A DNA stretch of 64,000 bases from an uncultured Roseicyclus sp. GTDB lineage: Bacteria > Pseudomonadota > Alphaproteobacteria > Rhodobacterales > Rhodobacteraceae. The first letter of the stretch is position 1, and every line of letters starts with the position of its first letter. Below the pieces are notes generated by a model. That model was not told the DNA's origin, did no database searches, and saw nothing but the letters and a program-made list of their open reading frames with translations. The stretch covers positions 1,116,001 to 1,180,000 of the forward strand of contig CANLXA010000001.1 of the NCBI GenBank assembly GCA_947494975.1, read 5' to 3'. A program made the translations under genes and the position numbers. This document shows positions 43,014 to 52,028 of the stretch, one piece after another.

Positions 43014-43906
43014 TCCGCCGCCTCTTTCGGCATCCGCACGCGCAGGCGCTTGATGCGCCGCGGGTCCGCGTCGATCACCTCGAATTCGACGCCGGAGGGA
43101 TGTGGCACAACCTCACCCCGCGCGGGCACACGACCGGACAGGAGGAAGACAAGGCCGCCAAGCGTATCGACCTCCTCCTCTTCCTCCTCGTCCACCAGAT
43201 CGACTCCGATCTCATTCTCGAATTCGTCGAGCGGTGCACGGGCCAAGGCAAGGAACGCGCCGTCCTCTTCCTTCATCCACGGCGCGGCCTCTTCGATATC
43301 GTGTTCGTCTTCTATTTCCCCGATGACCTGCTCGATCAGATCCTCGATGGTCAAAAGCCCGTCCACCCCGCCATATTCGTCGATCACCAGCGCCATGTGC
43401 GTGCGCTCGGCCTGCATCTTGGTAAGCAACACCCCAATGGGCATGGAGGGCGGCACGTAGAGGACCGGGCGCAGGGTTTCGGACAGAACGAAGTCTTCTG
43501 CCTCGCCGTTGAAGCCATACCCCAACGCGATGTCCTTCAGGTGCACCAGGCCGATGGGTTCATCCAACGTCCCGTCATAAACCGGAAGCCGCGTCAGCCC
43601 GCTGTCGCGGAACACCTGCAACAGCCCCGCGAGGTTCACGTCATTGGATACCGACACGATCTCGGCGCGCGGAATGGCCACGTCTTCCACCCGCATCTGC
43701 CGCAGATTGGACATGCCCGGCAATCTCGGGCCCATCGGAACGGGCGCGGCTTGGGCATCATCGACTGGGACAGCGGCGGTATCGGACCCGCTCGGGGCCG
43801 TACCAAATAGTCGTGCAAAGAAACCGGGCTTTGTGGCCTCGGCTTCATCGTCGTTCAAGGGCGCGCCACGCGCCGCGGGAGACGACGGATCAGGATTTGA
43901 GCTCAT
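43010..43906 (-). CDS. corC: CorC/HlyC-type CBS-domain protein
   Basis: 298 residues from ATG 43906 behind AAAGGAG. It has an acidic N-terminus, then two CBS motifs (VEDVAIPRAEIVSVSNDVNL and DEPIGLVHLKDIALGYG; ALVIDEYGGVDGLLTIEDLI) and the C-terminal transporter-associated CorC domain. The membrane DUF21 domain of longer homologues is absent, as usual for CorC next to ybeY and lnt. It may modulate Mg/Co transport or cell envelope stress; the molecular role is not settled. Its gene starts 43 bases after ybeY. Confidence 0.9.
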   Translation of the reverse strand: MSSNPDPSSPAARGAPLNDDEAEATKPGFFARLFGTAPSGSDTAAVPVDDAQAAPVPMGPRLPGMSNLRQMRVEDVAIPRAEIVSVSNDVNLAGLLQVFRDSGLTRLPVYDGTLDEPIGLVHLKDIALGYGFNGEAEDFVLSETLRPVLYVPPSMPIGVLLTKMQAERTHMALVIDEYGGVDGLLTIEDLIEQVIGEIEDEHDIEEAAPWMKEEDGAFLALARAPLDEFENEIGVDLVDEEEEEEVDTLGGLVFLLSGRVPARGEVVPHPSGVEFEVIDADPRRIKRLRVRMPKEAAE

Positions 43907-43949
43907 GGCTCCTTTCCAAGTGAGTCCGGGCCGAAATTGCCCGTCCTCT

Positions 43950-44447
43950 CTAATATGGGTCAGGGACCCCCAAATTGGCAAGTATGCGCGTCTCCAACTC
44001 TTCCATCAACGCCGCGTCAGGGTCGGTTTCGTGATCGAAACCAAGGCAATGCAGAAGGCCATGCACGATCAGATGCGTCAGATGATCGGGAAGCGGTTTG
44101 TTGCCGTCACGGGCCTCGCGCGCGCAGGTCTCGAAGGCCAGCGCCAGATCGCCCAGGTCGTCCGGCGGGCCTTCCGTGGACGGATCGGGCAGGTCGGGCA
44201 TCGCGCCAGGCAGGTCGGCCGAGCGGTCCTCGGACGGCCAGGACAGCACGTTGGTCGGCGTCGGCTTGCCCCGGAACTCGGTGTTCAGCCCCGCGATGCG
44301 GGCATCGTCGCAGGCGAGGATCGACAGGGCAAAGCGCGCCGGCTCCAGCCCCAATTCGCGCAACGCAGCCGCGCAGGCAGCCCCGGCCAAATCAGGCAGG
44401 TCTACGGCGTCCCATTCGGGCGCTTCGATCAGAATGTCGATCTCCAT
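43950..44447 (-). CDS. ybeY: Endoribonuclease YbeY
   Basis: 165 residues. The zinc motif HxxxHxxxxxH is present as HLIVHGLLHCLGFDHETD near residue 125, and RIAGLNTEFRGKPTPTNVLS is the other family signature. It is a single-strand RNase in 16S 3'-end maturation and ribosome quality control. A 25-residue acidic loop (LPDPSTEGPPDDLG region) is inserted as in other alphaproteobacteria. It lies in phoH-GNAT-ybeY-corC-lnt order; phoH normally directly precedes it. Confidence 0.94.
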   Translation of the reverse strand: MEIDILIEAPEWDAVDLPDLAGAACAAALRELGLEPARFALSILACDDARIAGLNTEFRGKPTPTNVLSWPSEDRSADLPGAMPDLPDPSTEGPPDDLGDLALAFETCAREARDGNKPLPDHLTHLIVHGLLHCLGFDHETDPDAALMEELETRILANLGVPDPY

Positions 44448-44520
44448 GCCGTTCCCATAGGCCCGATCACCAGGCGGTGTCGAGGCGGGGCACCTTCACA
44501 AGCGCCCCGCCCCTGCCCCA

Positions 44521-45018
44521 TCACAGAGCCTTGACGAAGATCACCTTGTCGATGCCGTTGGCATAATAATCGGTGATCGTGGCCTGCTGTGCGTATCCGG
44601 CGGCGGCGTAGAACCGCCGCGCCGGGGCCTGAGCAGGATCGCTGCTGGTCTCAACCAGCATCAACCGCGCCTTGGCCTGCCGCGCCGCATCTTCCGCCGC
44701 GCGCAAGAGGGCCCGGCCCCCGCCCCGCCCGTGATGGGCCGGGTCAAGACCGATGAACCACAGGTTCCAGACGTCCTCGCTCAGCCCGTCGCGGGACAGA
44801 TAGGCCGCCCCTGCGATGTGCTCGCCATGGTCGAGCCGCAGCCAGATCTGCCCCGGATCACTGAGCAGATCCGGCAATTGGCCCAGAAACCCCTCCGCCT
44901 CCTCGGGCGAAAACAGCCCGCAAGACAGGACGGGCCTGGCCAGATCGGCCAGATCGTTCGGGCCCGCGCCGCGAACGTGATAGCTATGATGTGTCAATGA
45001 TTTGGTCCGTTTCTTCAT
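44521..45018 (-). CDS. GNAT acetyltransferase inserted between phoH and ybeY
   Basis: 165 residues. Motif A is WFIGLDPAHHGRGGGRALLR with GRGGG in the acetyl-CoA loop, followed by VETSSDPAQAPARRFYAAAGY, the classic C-terminal GNAT motif B. The N-terminus (HHSYHVRGAGPNDLADLARP) suggests small-molecule acetyltransferase type. The substrate is unknown. It is 73 bases before ybeY and 158 bases after phoH, within an otherwise conserved operon. An ATG inside the first ten residues is not available, so 45018 is kept. Confidence 0.85.
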   Translation of the reverse strand: MKKRTKSLTHHSYHVRGAGPNDLADLARPVLSCGLFSPEEAEGFLGQLPDLLSDPGQIWLRLDHGEHIAGAAYLSRDGLSEDVWNLWFIGLDPAHHGRGGGRALLRAAEDAARQAKARLMLVETSSDPAQAPARRFYAAAGYAQQATITDYYANGIDKVIFVKAL

Positions 45019-45176
45019 GTTCCGAGAGGCCCCGGACGGCCGCCCGGAGCATATTCACCCTGACGGGTCGACATCTCACTGGGTCGCGGGGCGACCGAAC
45101 ATGAAAAACCTCCCAATGTGGACCGGGGTGGAGAGACGCCAAGGTGCCGGGCGAAACCGGCCAGACCACGGGCCCG

Positions 45177-46205
45177 CTATCCGATCGGCGCGTCCTTGTC
45201 ATAGGCCTGGATGATCTTGGCGACCATGTGGTGGCGCACGACGTCCATCGCGGTGAAATAGTTGAACGAAATTCCGCTGACATCTTTGAGAATCCGCTCT
45301 GCGTCTGACAGCCCGCTGGTCACGCCACGCGGCAAATCCACCTGGCTGCGGTCCCCGGTAATCACCATCCGGCTGCCCTGCCCCAGGCGGGTCAGGAACA
45401 TCTTCATCTGCATCGAGGTGGCGTTCTGCGCCTCGTCCAGCACCACATAGGCATTCGACAAGGTGCGCCCTCGCATGAACGCCAAGGGTGCTATTTCAAT
45501 GGTCTTTTCTTCGATCAGCTTGGCCAGTTGCTTGCCCGGAAGGAAGTCGTTCAGCGCGTCGTAGAGCGGCTGCATGTAAGGATCGACCTTGTCCTTCATG
45601 TCGCCGGGCAGGAAGCCGAGGCGTTCGCCCGCCTCCACTGCCGGGCGGCTGAGGATGATCTTGTCGACATGGCCCGCCATCATCTGGTTCACCGCCACCG
45701 CGACGGCCAGATAGGTCTTGCCAGTGCCTGCCGGGCCGATCCCGAAGGCAAGCTCGTTGTCATAGAGCGCACGCACATAGGCCTGCTGCGCCTCGGTGCG
45801 CGGCTCCACGGTTTTCTTCCGGGTTCCGATCTCAAGCGTGCCGCCCTTGAACATCTCGATCTGGTCGCCGTCGCGCGTGCCGGTGCCCTCGCCCGACCCA
45901 CCCAGACGGACGGCGGCGTCGATATCGCCCGGCTCCAGCGACTTGCCCGCCTCAACCCGTTCGTAGAGACCTTCCAACACTTCGGCCGCGCGATCCCGTG
46001 CCTCGCCCAGGATCGCAAGCTCATTGCCGCGCCGCAGAACGTGGACGGACAGAAGGTGCTCCACCTGTGCAAGGTTGCGGTCAAACTCACCGCAGAGTTC
46101 GATCAGCAACCGATTGTCGGGAAATGTCAGAATACGCTCAAGGGATTCGGTGGCACCGTCGGGGTCGCCGGAAAGATCGGTGGGGGACAGCGTGTTGATT
46201 GCCAA
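45177..46205 (-). CDS. phoH: PhoH-family ATPase
   Basis: 342 residues. Walker A IGPAGTGKTYLAVAVAV is near residue 150, Walker B-like YVVLDEAQNATSMQMKMF near 245, and ITGDRSQVDLP follows as motif III. The N-terminal region (LLIELCGEFDRNLAQVE) is the usual KH-like domain. PhoH proteins of the YbeZ type act with YbeY in RNA metabolism and ribosome maturation. The operon order phoH-(GNAT)-ybeY-corC-lnt supports that. An alternative start is not evident. Confidence 0.93.
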   Translation of the reverse strand: MAINTLSPTDLSGDPDGATESLERILTFPDNRLLIELCGEFDRNLAQVEHLLSVHVLRRGNELAILGEARDRAAEVLEGLYERVEAGKSLEPGDIDAAVRLGGSGEGTGTRDGDQIEMFKGGTLEIGTRKKTVEPRTEAQQAYVRALYDNELAFGIGPAGTGKTYLAVAVAVNQMMAGHVDKIILSRPAVEAGERLGFLPGDMKDKVDPYMQPLYDALNDFLPGKQLAKLIEEKTIEIAPLAFMRGRTLSNAYVVLDEAQNATSMQMKMFLTRLGQGSRMVITGDRSQVDLPRGVTSGLSDAERILKDVSGISFNYFTAMDVVRHHMVAKIIQAYDKDAPIG

Positions 46206-46416
46206 AGAATTCTCCGATGGGGCTCCCGCACCCCGGACAACCCGAGGCGTCTGTTGAGCCCGAGTCTGGCCTCAGGACCCGCCCTTGTCCACATCCCAAA
46301 CTGCCCCGACACCAATATTTCGTATGTCAGACGGTGCCAGACCGCCACACCTGCCCGGTTTCAAAGCAAACAGGCGGCCCCGGAGGACCGCCCGCCAAGC
46401 GCCACATGGCGCAAGA

Positions 46417-46791
46417 CTATCTGCCCAGACGCGGCACGCGATCGTCGATTCCGGGGCTGCCTGAGCTGTAATCTCCGATGATGGAGCCGCGCGGTGCGGG
46501 CTCGGTGCAGACCGGCAGGCCCGAGCGCGGATCCCGACGGCGCGACCAGTAGCCTTCGAGGCCATCGTCGATCATCCAGATATGGCAACCGTCGGGATCG
46601 ATGTAGATGCCGGCCTCAAGCCGCGAGAGCGAGCCACCGTCGCGCCCGGTATCTTGGCCGATCGCCACGATGGGCGGCTCTCCTCTGGGTGTATTGTCGC
46701 GCACCGCGCCTTCAGAAATCGCCTCGACGCAGCCCGACACAGCCAGTGCGCTGGCGGTCAGCAGAAGGGGCAGCTTGATTTTGCTCATCAT
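46417..46791 (-). CDS. Small lipoprotein with the two-cysteine WIDPDGC-type domain
   Basis: 124 residues. A lipoprotein signal, LLLTASALAVSGC, gives a lipid-modified Cys at residue 21. Residues 61-96 hold the motif IDPDGC..W..D.G.EGY then R..P..G.PVC, which aligns without gaps to the upstream OmpA protein. The tail (SSGSPGIDDRVPRLGR) is polar. It is probably anchored in the outer membrane, facing the periplasm. It starts 18 bases after the stop of that OmpA gene, so the two form an operon. Function unknown; a role beside OmpA in envelope attachment is inference. Confidence 0.7.
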   Translation of the reverse strand: MMSKIKLPLLLTASALAVSGCVEAISEGAVRDNTPRGEPPIVAIGQDTGRDGGSLSRLEAGIYIDPDGCHIWMIDDGLEGYWSRRRDPRSGLPVCTEPAPRGSIIGDYSSGSPGIDDRVPRLGR

Positions 46792-46809
46792 GTCCTTGTC
46801 CCTTCTGGC

Positions 46810-47382
46810 CTAACGGTAGCAGACGATTTCAACGCGGCGGTTGCGCTGCATGTTGGCAGCGCTGTCGTTGGGCGCGACCGGGCGTCGCTCGCCGTAGCCG
46901 ATCTCGCGCGCGACACGGGCCCCCACGGATCGGGCGACATTGGCCACCGCCGCGGCGCGCTGAGTGCTCAGGCGCATGTTGTATTCGTCCGATGCGCGGC
47001 TATCGGTATGCCCGTAGATGGCATAGGCGAACGCGCCGGCCTGTCCGAAGAAGCCTTGAAGATGGGCACGCCCTGAACTGGTCAGCTGCGCGCTGCCGGT
47101 ATGGAACAGCGTATCGGTGTTCGCCACGCCGCAGGGGTTCACGTCAAGGCAGACCGGCATCCCGTTTTCCGGGTTCACACGGCCTTCCATGTAGCCTTCG
47201 ATGCCCCCGTCGGCGACCCAGTGCAGGCACCCGTCGGGATCGATCCAGAGGCCGGGCTGAACCGTGCCGGTGATGGTAACCGTCTGCGCCGCCGCCGGGC
47301 TTGTCACGGCAAGGCACATCCCGAAAGCCAGCACTGCCGCGCCGAACATGCCAGCCAATTTATGTTTGAGAGTGTTGATCAC
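46810..47382 (-). CDS. OmpA-family protein with N-terminal WIDPDGC-type domain
   Basis: 190 residues from GTG 47382, behind GGGGGGATGG. A signal peptide (LAFGMCLAVTSPAAAQ) ends near residue 33. Next comes the two-cysteine domain WIDPDGC..W ... PVC (about 45-80). The C-terminal OmpA domain follows: YAIYGHTDSRASDEYNMRLS, QRAAAVANVARS and the ending NRRVEIVCYR, the peptidoglycan-binding fold with the conserved D and R. It should tether the outer membrane to peptidoglycan. There is no barrel domain, so the small N-terminal domain probably provides the envelope contact. Confidence 0.85.
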   Translation of the reverse strand: MINTLKHKLAGMFGAAVLAFGMCLAVTSPAAAQTVTITGTVQPGLWIDPDGCLHWVADGGIEGYMEGRVNPENGMPVCLDVNPCGVANTDTLFHTGSAQLTSSGRAHLQGFFGQAGAFAYAIYGHTDSRASDEYNMRLSTQRAAAVANVARSVGARVAREIGYGERRPVAPNDSAANMQRNRRVEIVCYR

Positions 47383-47772
47383 ACTTCCATCCCCCCTTTG
47401 TTCCAAATTCGCCTGCAAGATGGCACCGGATCAAGCCATGGCATCCAGCCGTCGACCGTTGTTCCTGACATCTTTCGCGCGCCTGGCAGAGCGGACTGCG
47501 AAAACGTTTAGATTTCCGCACGATAGCACCTTGCCCCTCCATGTGAAGGAAATTCTTGCGGAGGCGGTGGCGAATCAAGGGGCAGCCATGGGCCGGTTGG
47601 GCATTCTGGCAAAATGGGTAACGGACAAAGACAGGTCCGCCGGGATCGCCGGACACCGCCAAGGGCCAAACCGCCCCGCTTGTCCTCAAAACATTAACGA
47701 TGGACACAACCAGCCATCATTGTTTCGCGACGGCGCGGAAGTCCCGTGAAGAGCGCGCGGCGCATGGCGCGT
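47383..47772. other. Intergenic region, no gene seen
   Basis: 390 bases between the divergent-stop miaB 3' end and the OmpA start. Open frames here are short and not protein-like. It must carry the OmpA/lipoprotein promoter, but no clear -35/-10 pair or hairpin terminator stands out. Confidence 0.3.
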
Positions 47773-49089
47773 CTATATCAGACGCCCCGCAAGCGAGTTC
47801 GACCGGCTGGCGACGATCTCGACGGCTGCGATCTCACCGCGCAAATCCTCGGGGCCGTCAACGTGCACAGCATGGAGATATTCGGATTTCCCGACCATCT
47901 GGCCCGGCTCCCGCCCGGTTTTCTCGAACAACACCTGGACGCGGCGGCCGACCATGCTGTCCTGCGTCGCCCGCTGCTGTTCGCCCAGAAGGGCTTGGAG
48001 CCGCTGCAACCGCTCGGAGGCCTCGGCGTCCGAAACCTGGCCCTTCCGCTCAGCGGCGGGTGTGCCGGGGCGGGAGGAATACTTGAAGGAATAGGCCGTG
48101 CCGTATCCGACGGCGTTCACCAGATCGAGTGTCGCCTGAAAGTCGTCTTCGGTTTCACCCGGAAAGCCGACGATGAAGTCGCCCGAGAGCAGCAGATCGG
48201 GCCGGGCCGCCCGAATGCGCTCGATCAGACGAATGTATTGCTCGGCCGTATGCTTGCGGTTCATCGCTTTCAGGATCTTGTCGGACCCCGATTGCACCGG
48301 CAGATGCAGATACGGCATCAGCTTGTCGCAATCGCCATGGGCCGCGATCAGATCGTCTTCCATGTCATTGGGGTGGGACGTCGTGAACCGGATCCGGTCA
48401 AGCCCATCGATCCCGGCCATCTCCCGGATCAGGCGCGCAAGGCCCCATTCCCCGTCGGGCCCGGCCCCGTGATAGGCATTCACGTTCTGGCCCAATAGCG
48501 TGATCTCTCGCACACCCCGGTCGACCAGCGCGCGCGCTTCCCCCATCAACCGATCGGCCGGGCGGCTCACCTCCGCGCCCCGCGTGTACGGCACCACGCA
48601 GAAGGCACAGAACTTGTCGCAGCCTTCCTGCACCGTCAGAAATGCCGTCGGGCCGCGTTTGGGCGTGCGCAGCTTCGGCAGGTGGGCGAATTTGTCTTCC
48701 TCGGGGAAGTCCGTATCAAGCGCCTTTTCTCCCCGATCCACCGCCTCCATCATTGCGGGCAACCTATGGTATGTCTGCGGGCCGACGACCAGATCGACCA
48801 GCGGCTGACGGCGCATGATCTCTTCACCCTCGGCCTGGGCCACGCAGCCGGCCACACCGATTTTCAGATCGGGATTAGCCTCCCGCAACGGGCGCAGGCG
48901 GCCCAACTCGGAATAGACCTTCTCGGCCGCCTTTTCACGGATATGGCAGGTGTTGAGCAGGATCATATCGGCGCCTTCCGGCGTATCGATCTGTTCATAT
49001 CCGCCCGCGCCCAGGGCTTCGGCCATGCGCTCGCTGTCATAGACGTTCATCTGACAGCCATAGGTCTTCACGAAGAGCTTCTTGGTCAT
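47773..49089 (-). CDS. miaB: tRNA-2-methylthio-N6-dimethylallyladenosine synthase MiaB
   Basis: 438 residues from ATG 49089. The UPF0004 N-terminal domain binds the auxiliary cluster: [24 protein letters not shown] and [11 protein letters not shown] supply its cysteines. The radical-SAM CxxxCxxC is in [16 protein letters not shown]. The C-terminal TRAM domain ends in [13 protein letters not shown] and [11 protein letters not shown]. It adds the methylthio group at position 37 of tRNAs reading U-starting codons. The frame is open for 41 codons upstream, but those are not family-like. Confidence 0.95.
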   Translation of the reverse strand: MTKKLFVKTYGCQMNVYDSERMAEALGAGGYEQIDTPEGADMILLNTCHIREKAAEKVYSELGRLRPLREANPDLKIGVAGCVAQAEGEEIMRRQPLVDLVVGPQTYHRLPAMMEAVDRGEKALDTDFPEEDKFAHLPKLRTPKRGPTAFLTVQEGCDKFCAFCVVPYTRGAEVSRPADRLMGEARALVDRGVREITLLGQNVNAYHGAGPDGEWGLARLIREMAGIDGLDRIRFTTSHPNDMEDDLIAAHGDCDKLMPYLHLPVQSGSDKILKAMNRKHTAEQYIRLIERIRAARPDLLLSGDFIVGFPGETEDDFQATLDLVNAVGYGTAYSFKYSSRPGTPAAERKGQVSDAEASERLQRLQALLGEQQRATQDSMVGRRVQVLFEKTGREPGQMVGKSEYLHAVHVDGPEDLRGEIAAVEIVASRSNSLAGRLI

Positions 49090-49244
49090 CACACACGCCC
49101 CGAGGCAGGATAAGGGTATATCAACTGGCGTCGTGTATCGCGGCACGGCATCGGCATCAACCGATGCCGCAATTGCAAAACAAGGCCCGCGCAGGCATCT
49201 TGGCGAAAACACGATCTCACATCATACCGACGAGCAGCCCGGTC

Positions 49245-50123
49245 ATGGACTATCCAACGCTCAACAGCTTCCGATCCGCGCCCGGTGCAAGCCTGGGCAA
49301 GGGGCCGTTTGCCGTCCTGATCGCGGAAGACCGGGTGGAGCTCGCCTCGTCGCTCGATCACCTGCATTCTTTAGGGTTCCGGTCGATTTTCGTCGTTGCG
49401 CCCGACGAATTCGAAGTTCCCGATGCGCCGGATAGCGCCAAAGGTAGCCAGCACGTCATCCGCCATCCCTCCCGGCAACCGGGCGCCACAATCGACGTGG
49501 TGAATGCGCTGATCGCAAAGGTTCCCGGGCAGTGGATCCATTACTGTTACAATGGCGAATACCTGTTCTTTCCTTTCTGCGAAGACCGCACCGTGGGCGA
49601 ACTGGTCACCTGGGTGATGGAGGAACGCCGCGAAGCGGTGATGACTTATGTGATCGACCTCTATGCCGGGGATCTGACCGCGCATCCCAATGCCGTGGAC
49701 CTCGATAGCGCACTTCTGGACAGCTCGGGCTACTACGCCGAGACCCGCCGCGGCGGGGATGAAGGCGACGAGGTGATGGAGCGGCAATTGAACTTCTACG
49801 GCGGGTTACGCTGGCGGTTCGAGGAACATGTCGCCAAACCGAAACGACGCATCGACCGCGTCGGCCTGTTTCAGGCGCAGCCCGGCCTGACACTCCGCCC
49901 CGATCACACGCTCTCCAATGAGGAGCTCAACACCTATTCCTGCCCGTGGCACCATTCCCTGTCGGCGTCGATCTGTTCGTTCCGCGTGGCCAAGGCGCTG
50001 CGCACCAATCCCGGCTCCCGCCACGACATTCCGGATTTCCGCTGGCACAAATCCGTGCAGTTCCACTGGTCCTCCATGCAATTGATGGAGCTTGGGCTGA
50101 TGGAACCGGGGCAATGGTTCTGA
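49245..50123 (+). CDS. Conserved cytosolic protein, glycosyltransferase-like
   Basis: 292 residues from ATG 49245 (weak ribosome site). No signal or membrane segment. YCYNGEYLFFPFCEDRTVGE, VMEERREAVMTYVIDLYAGD and HKSVQFHWSSMQLMELGL are well-formed conserved-looking blocks. The overall pattern, with GEYLFFPF and a later HKS..HW block, resembles small GT-A-type glycosyltransferases of the family-2/92 kind, but no clear DxD pair can be assigned, so the function stays open. It is divergent from miaB, and the MFS gene follows its stop by a single base. Confidence 0.55.
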   Translation: MDYPTLNSFRSAPGASLGKGPFAVLIAEDRVELASSLDHLHSLGFRSIFVVAPDEFEVPDAPDSAKGSQHVIRHPSRQPGATIDVVNALIAKVPGQWIHYCYNGEYLFFPFCEDRTVGELVTWVMEERREAVMTYVIDLYAGDLTAHPNAVDLDSALLDSSGYYAETRRGGDEGDEVMERQLNFYGGLRWRFEEHVAKPKRRIDRVGLFQAQPGLTLRPDHTLSNEELNTYSCPWHHSLSASICSFRVAKALRTNPGSRHDIPDFRWHKSVQFHWSSMQLMELGLMEPGQWF

Positions 50124-50124
50124 G

Positions 50125-51306
50125 GTGAGACTGCAGCCCGACCGCCCGATCCTTGCGATGATGGTCGGACAGGTCACGATCTGGGCCGCCATCTTCTACA
50201 GCTTCCCGGCCCTTGTGCTGGAATGGCAGGCCGAGTTCGGCTGGTCGTCTTCGCAGGTCATGGGGGCGTTCACACTGGCGATTGTGATCTACGCGGTCCT
50301 GGCGCCGTGGAACGGGCGATGGATCGACAGCGGGTTCGGGCCGCGCACGATGCCGCTGGCATCCGTTCTGGGGGCGGCGGGGCTCCTGGCAACCACGCAG
50401 GTGAATGGCCTTATGGGCTTCTATGTGATCTGGGCGGGGATGGGCGTCGCCATGTCCCTCGGGCTCTACGAGGCGTGTTTCGCCCTTGTCACACGGGCCC
50501 GGGCCGCGGACGCGCGGCGATCAATCACGGCGATTACGCTGGTGGCGGGGTTCGCCTCAACACTTGCCTACCCGCTTTGCGGCGCCATTGCCGCCGCCTA
50601 TGGCTGGCGGGCGGCGCTCTGGGTCATGGCGGCGATGGTTCTGCTGATCACGCTGCCCACAACCATCTTCGGGGCGCGGCGGCTGGAGGCGGAGGCGGCA
50701 GATCTGCCGGCCCCGCCAAAAACCGAGGCCGCCGCCGTACCTCCCTCGATCCTGCGCCAGCCCGGGTTCCTGCCCCTCGCCGCCGGGTTTGCCTGTGCCA
50801 GCCTTGCGACGGGAATGCTGCTCAGCCACCTGCTGCCGATGCTGTCGGCCCAGGGGGTGACCGGGTCACTGGCCATCACCGCGGCGGCGCTTGTCGGGCC
50901 CGCGCAAGTGGTCGGGCGGCTGACGATGATGACGCTTGGGCGTACCGCGCCCCCTGTCCCGATGGCGCAAATCGCCATGGCGACCCTGTGCGTCGGGGCC
51001 GTCCTGATCCTTGCGGCTGCTGGCCAGCCGTGGCTCGCGCTCGGCTTCGCCGTTGCGCAGGGGGCGGGCTACGGGGTGATCACACTGATGCGGCCAACGG
51101 CGGTGCGGGAGGTGTTGGGGCAAGAGAGGTTTGGCGCAAAAGCCGGTGCCGTGTCGGCCCCCGGCCTCTTTGCCTTCGCCCTTGCGCCCGCCTTGGGCGC
51201 CTTCATCGCGGATACGTTCGGCTATGGCGCCCTGATCTGGGTCGCTATTGCGGCGCCGTTGATCGGTGCGCTCTGCCTGCTGGCCACGCCCCGCAACCCG
51301 GATTGA
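50125..51306 (+). CDS. MFS transporter
   Basis: 393 residues, twelve predicted helices. After helix 1 (MMVGQVTIWAAIFYSFPALV) come the typical motif-A-like loop NGRWIDSGFGPRTM between helices 2 and 3 and a GPAQVVGRL-type segment in the second half. The first helices (LVLEWQAEFGWSSSQVMGAF) resemble the OxlT/YbfB-like anion or drug MFS branch. The start is GTG, one base after the preceding stop. It imports or exports an unknown solute. The downstream hsp20 terminator (opposite strand) probably also ends this transcript in reverse. Confidence 0.85.
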   Translation: MRLQPDRPILAMMVGQVTIWAAIFYSFPALVLEWQAEFGWSSSQVMGAFTLAIVIYAVLAPWNGRWIDSGFGPRTMPLASVLGAAGLLATTQVNGLMGFYVIWAGMGVAMSLGLYEACFALVTRARAADARRSITAITLVAGFASTLAYPLCGAIAAAYGWRAALWVMAAMVLLITLPTTIFGARRLEAEAADLPAPPKTEAAAVPPSILRQPGFLPLAAGFACASLATGMLLSHLLPMLSAQGVTGSLAITAAALVGPAQVVGRLTMMTLGRTAPPVPMAQIAMATLCVGAVLILAAAGQPWLALGFAVAQGAGYGVITLMRPTAVREVLGQERFGAKAGAVSAPGLFAFALAPALGAFIADTFGYGALIWVAIAAPLIGALCLLATPRNPD

Positions 51307-51338
51307 CCGTACCGCGTGGAACCGACCTCGGCTGCGAC

Positions 51339-51370
51339 AAAAAAGGGGCGGCGCAATGCGGGCCGCCCCT
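51339..51370 (-). terminator. Rho-independent terminator of hsp20
   Basis: On the minus strand AGGGGCGGC and GCCGCCCCT form a 9-bp stem with an about 9-base loop, followed by TTTTTT. It is 25 bases beyond the hsp20 stop. Confidence 0.88.
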
Positions 51371-51394
51371 GACAAGATTACGACGTTTCAGCGA

Positions 51395-51856
51395 TCAGGC
51401 GTCGACAGTGTCGGCTTCGATCGCCTTGGCCGAGCCGTTGGTGATCTCGATGCGGCGGGGCTTGAGCGCCTCCGGCACTTCGCGGACCAGATCGATGTGA
51501 AGCATGCCGTTTTCGGCGGCAGCGCCCGTCACGCGGACATGATCGGCCAGTTGGAAGCGCTTTTCAAAGGCGCGCGTGGCGATCCCGCGATGCAGGTAGG
51601 TGCGGGCTTCGTCGTCCTTTTCCTTGCGGGCGGCGATCACAAGCTCCTGTTCGCGCTGTTCCACGGACAGATCGGCATCCGAGAACCCGGCCACGGCGAC
51701 GGAAATCCGGTATGCGCCATCATCGGTCTTTTCGATGTTGTAGGGCGGGTAGGTCGTGGCTGTGCCGTCCTGCGTCAGGACCCGGTCAAGCATGTCTGCC
51801 ATCCGGTCAAAGCCAACGGTTGCGCGGTAAAGCGGTGAGAAATCATAGGTTCGCAT
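51395..51856 (-). CDS. Hsp20-family small heat-shock protein (IbpA-like)
   Basis: 153 residues. The N-terminal region (YDFSPLYRATVGFDRMADML) is IbpA-like. The alpha-crystallin core starts at PPYNIEKTDDGAYRISVAVA and includes HRGIATRAFEKRFQLADHV and AAENGMLHIDLVRE (the GxLxI-type motif). A C-terminal IxI-like tail (RRIEITNG) allows oligomerisation. It binds unfolding proteins without ATP and hands them to DnaK. GGAGG precedes the ATG. The upstream leader does not show a clear ROSE thermometer. Confidence 0.92.
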   Translation of the reverse strand: MRTYDFSPLYRATVGFDRMADMLDRVLTQDGTATTYPPYNIEKTDDGAYRISVAVAGFSDADLSVEQREQELVIAARKEKDDEARTYLHRGIATRAFEKRFQLADHVRVTGAAAENGMLHIDLVREVPEALKPRRIEITNGSAKAIEADTVDA

Positions 51857-52028
51857 GGGTCATCCTCCATTGAGCGACAACAAGTTGAACGGGCTGCCCT
51901 GATTACAGGCGCAGGCCCGGATGTGCAGGGTGTCCCATCGGGATCACCCAAAGGCGTCGGCCCGATCATCGGCACCGATAACAGGAGATTTGGGAAGGTC
52001 GCGTGGGGGTTTCAAGACCCCCCCCGTT

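Noticed and set aside
51857-51960. ROSE-type RNA thermometer in front of hsp20
   Set aside because: No pairing of the GGAGG ribosome site with an upstream partner of the known ROSE layout could be found by eye.
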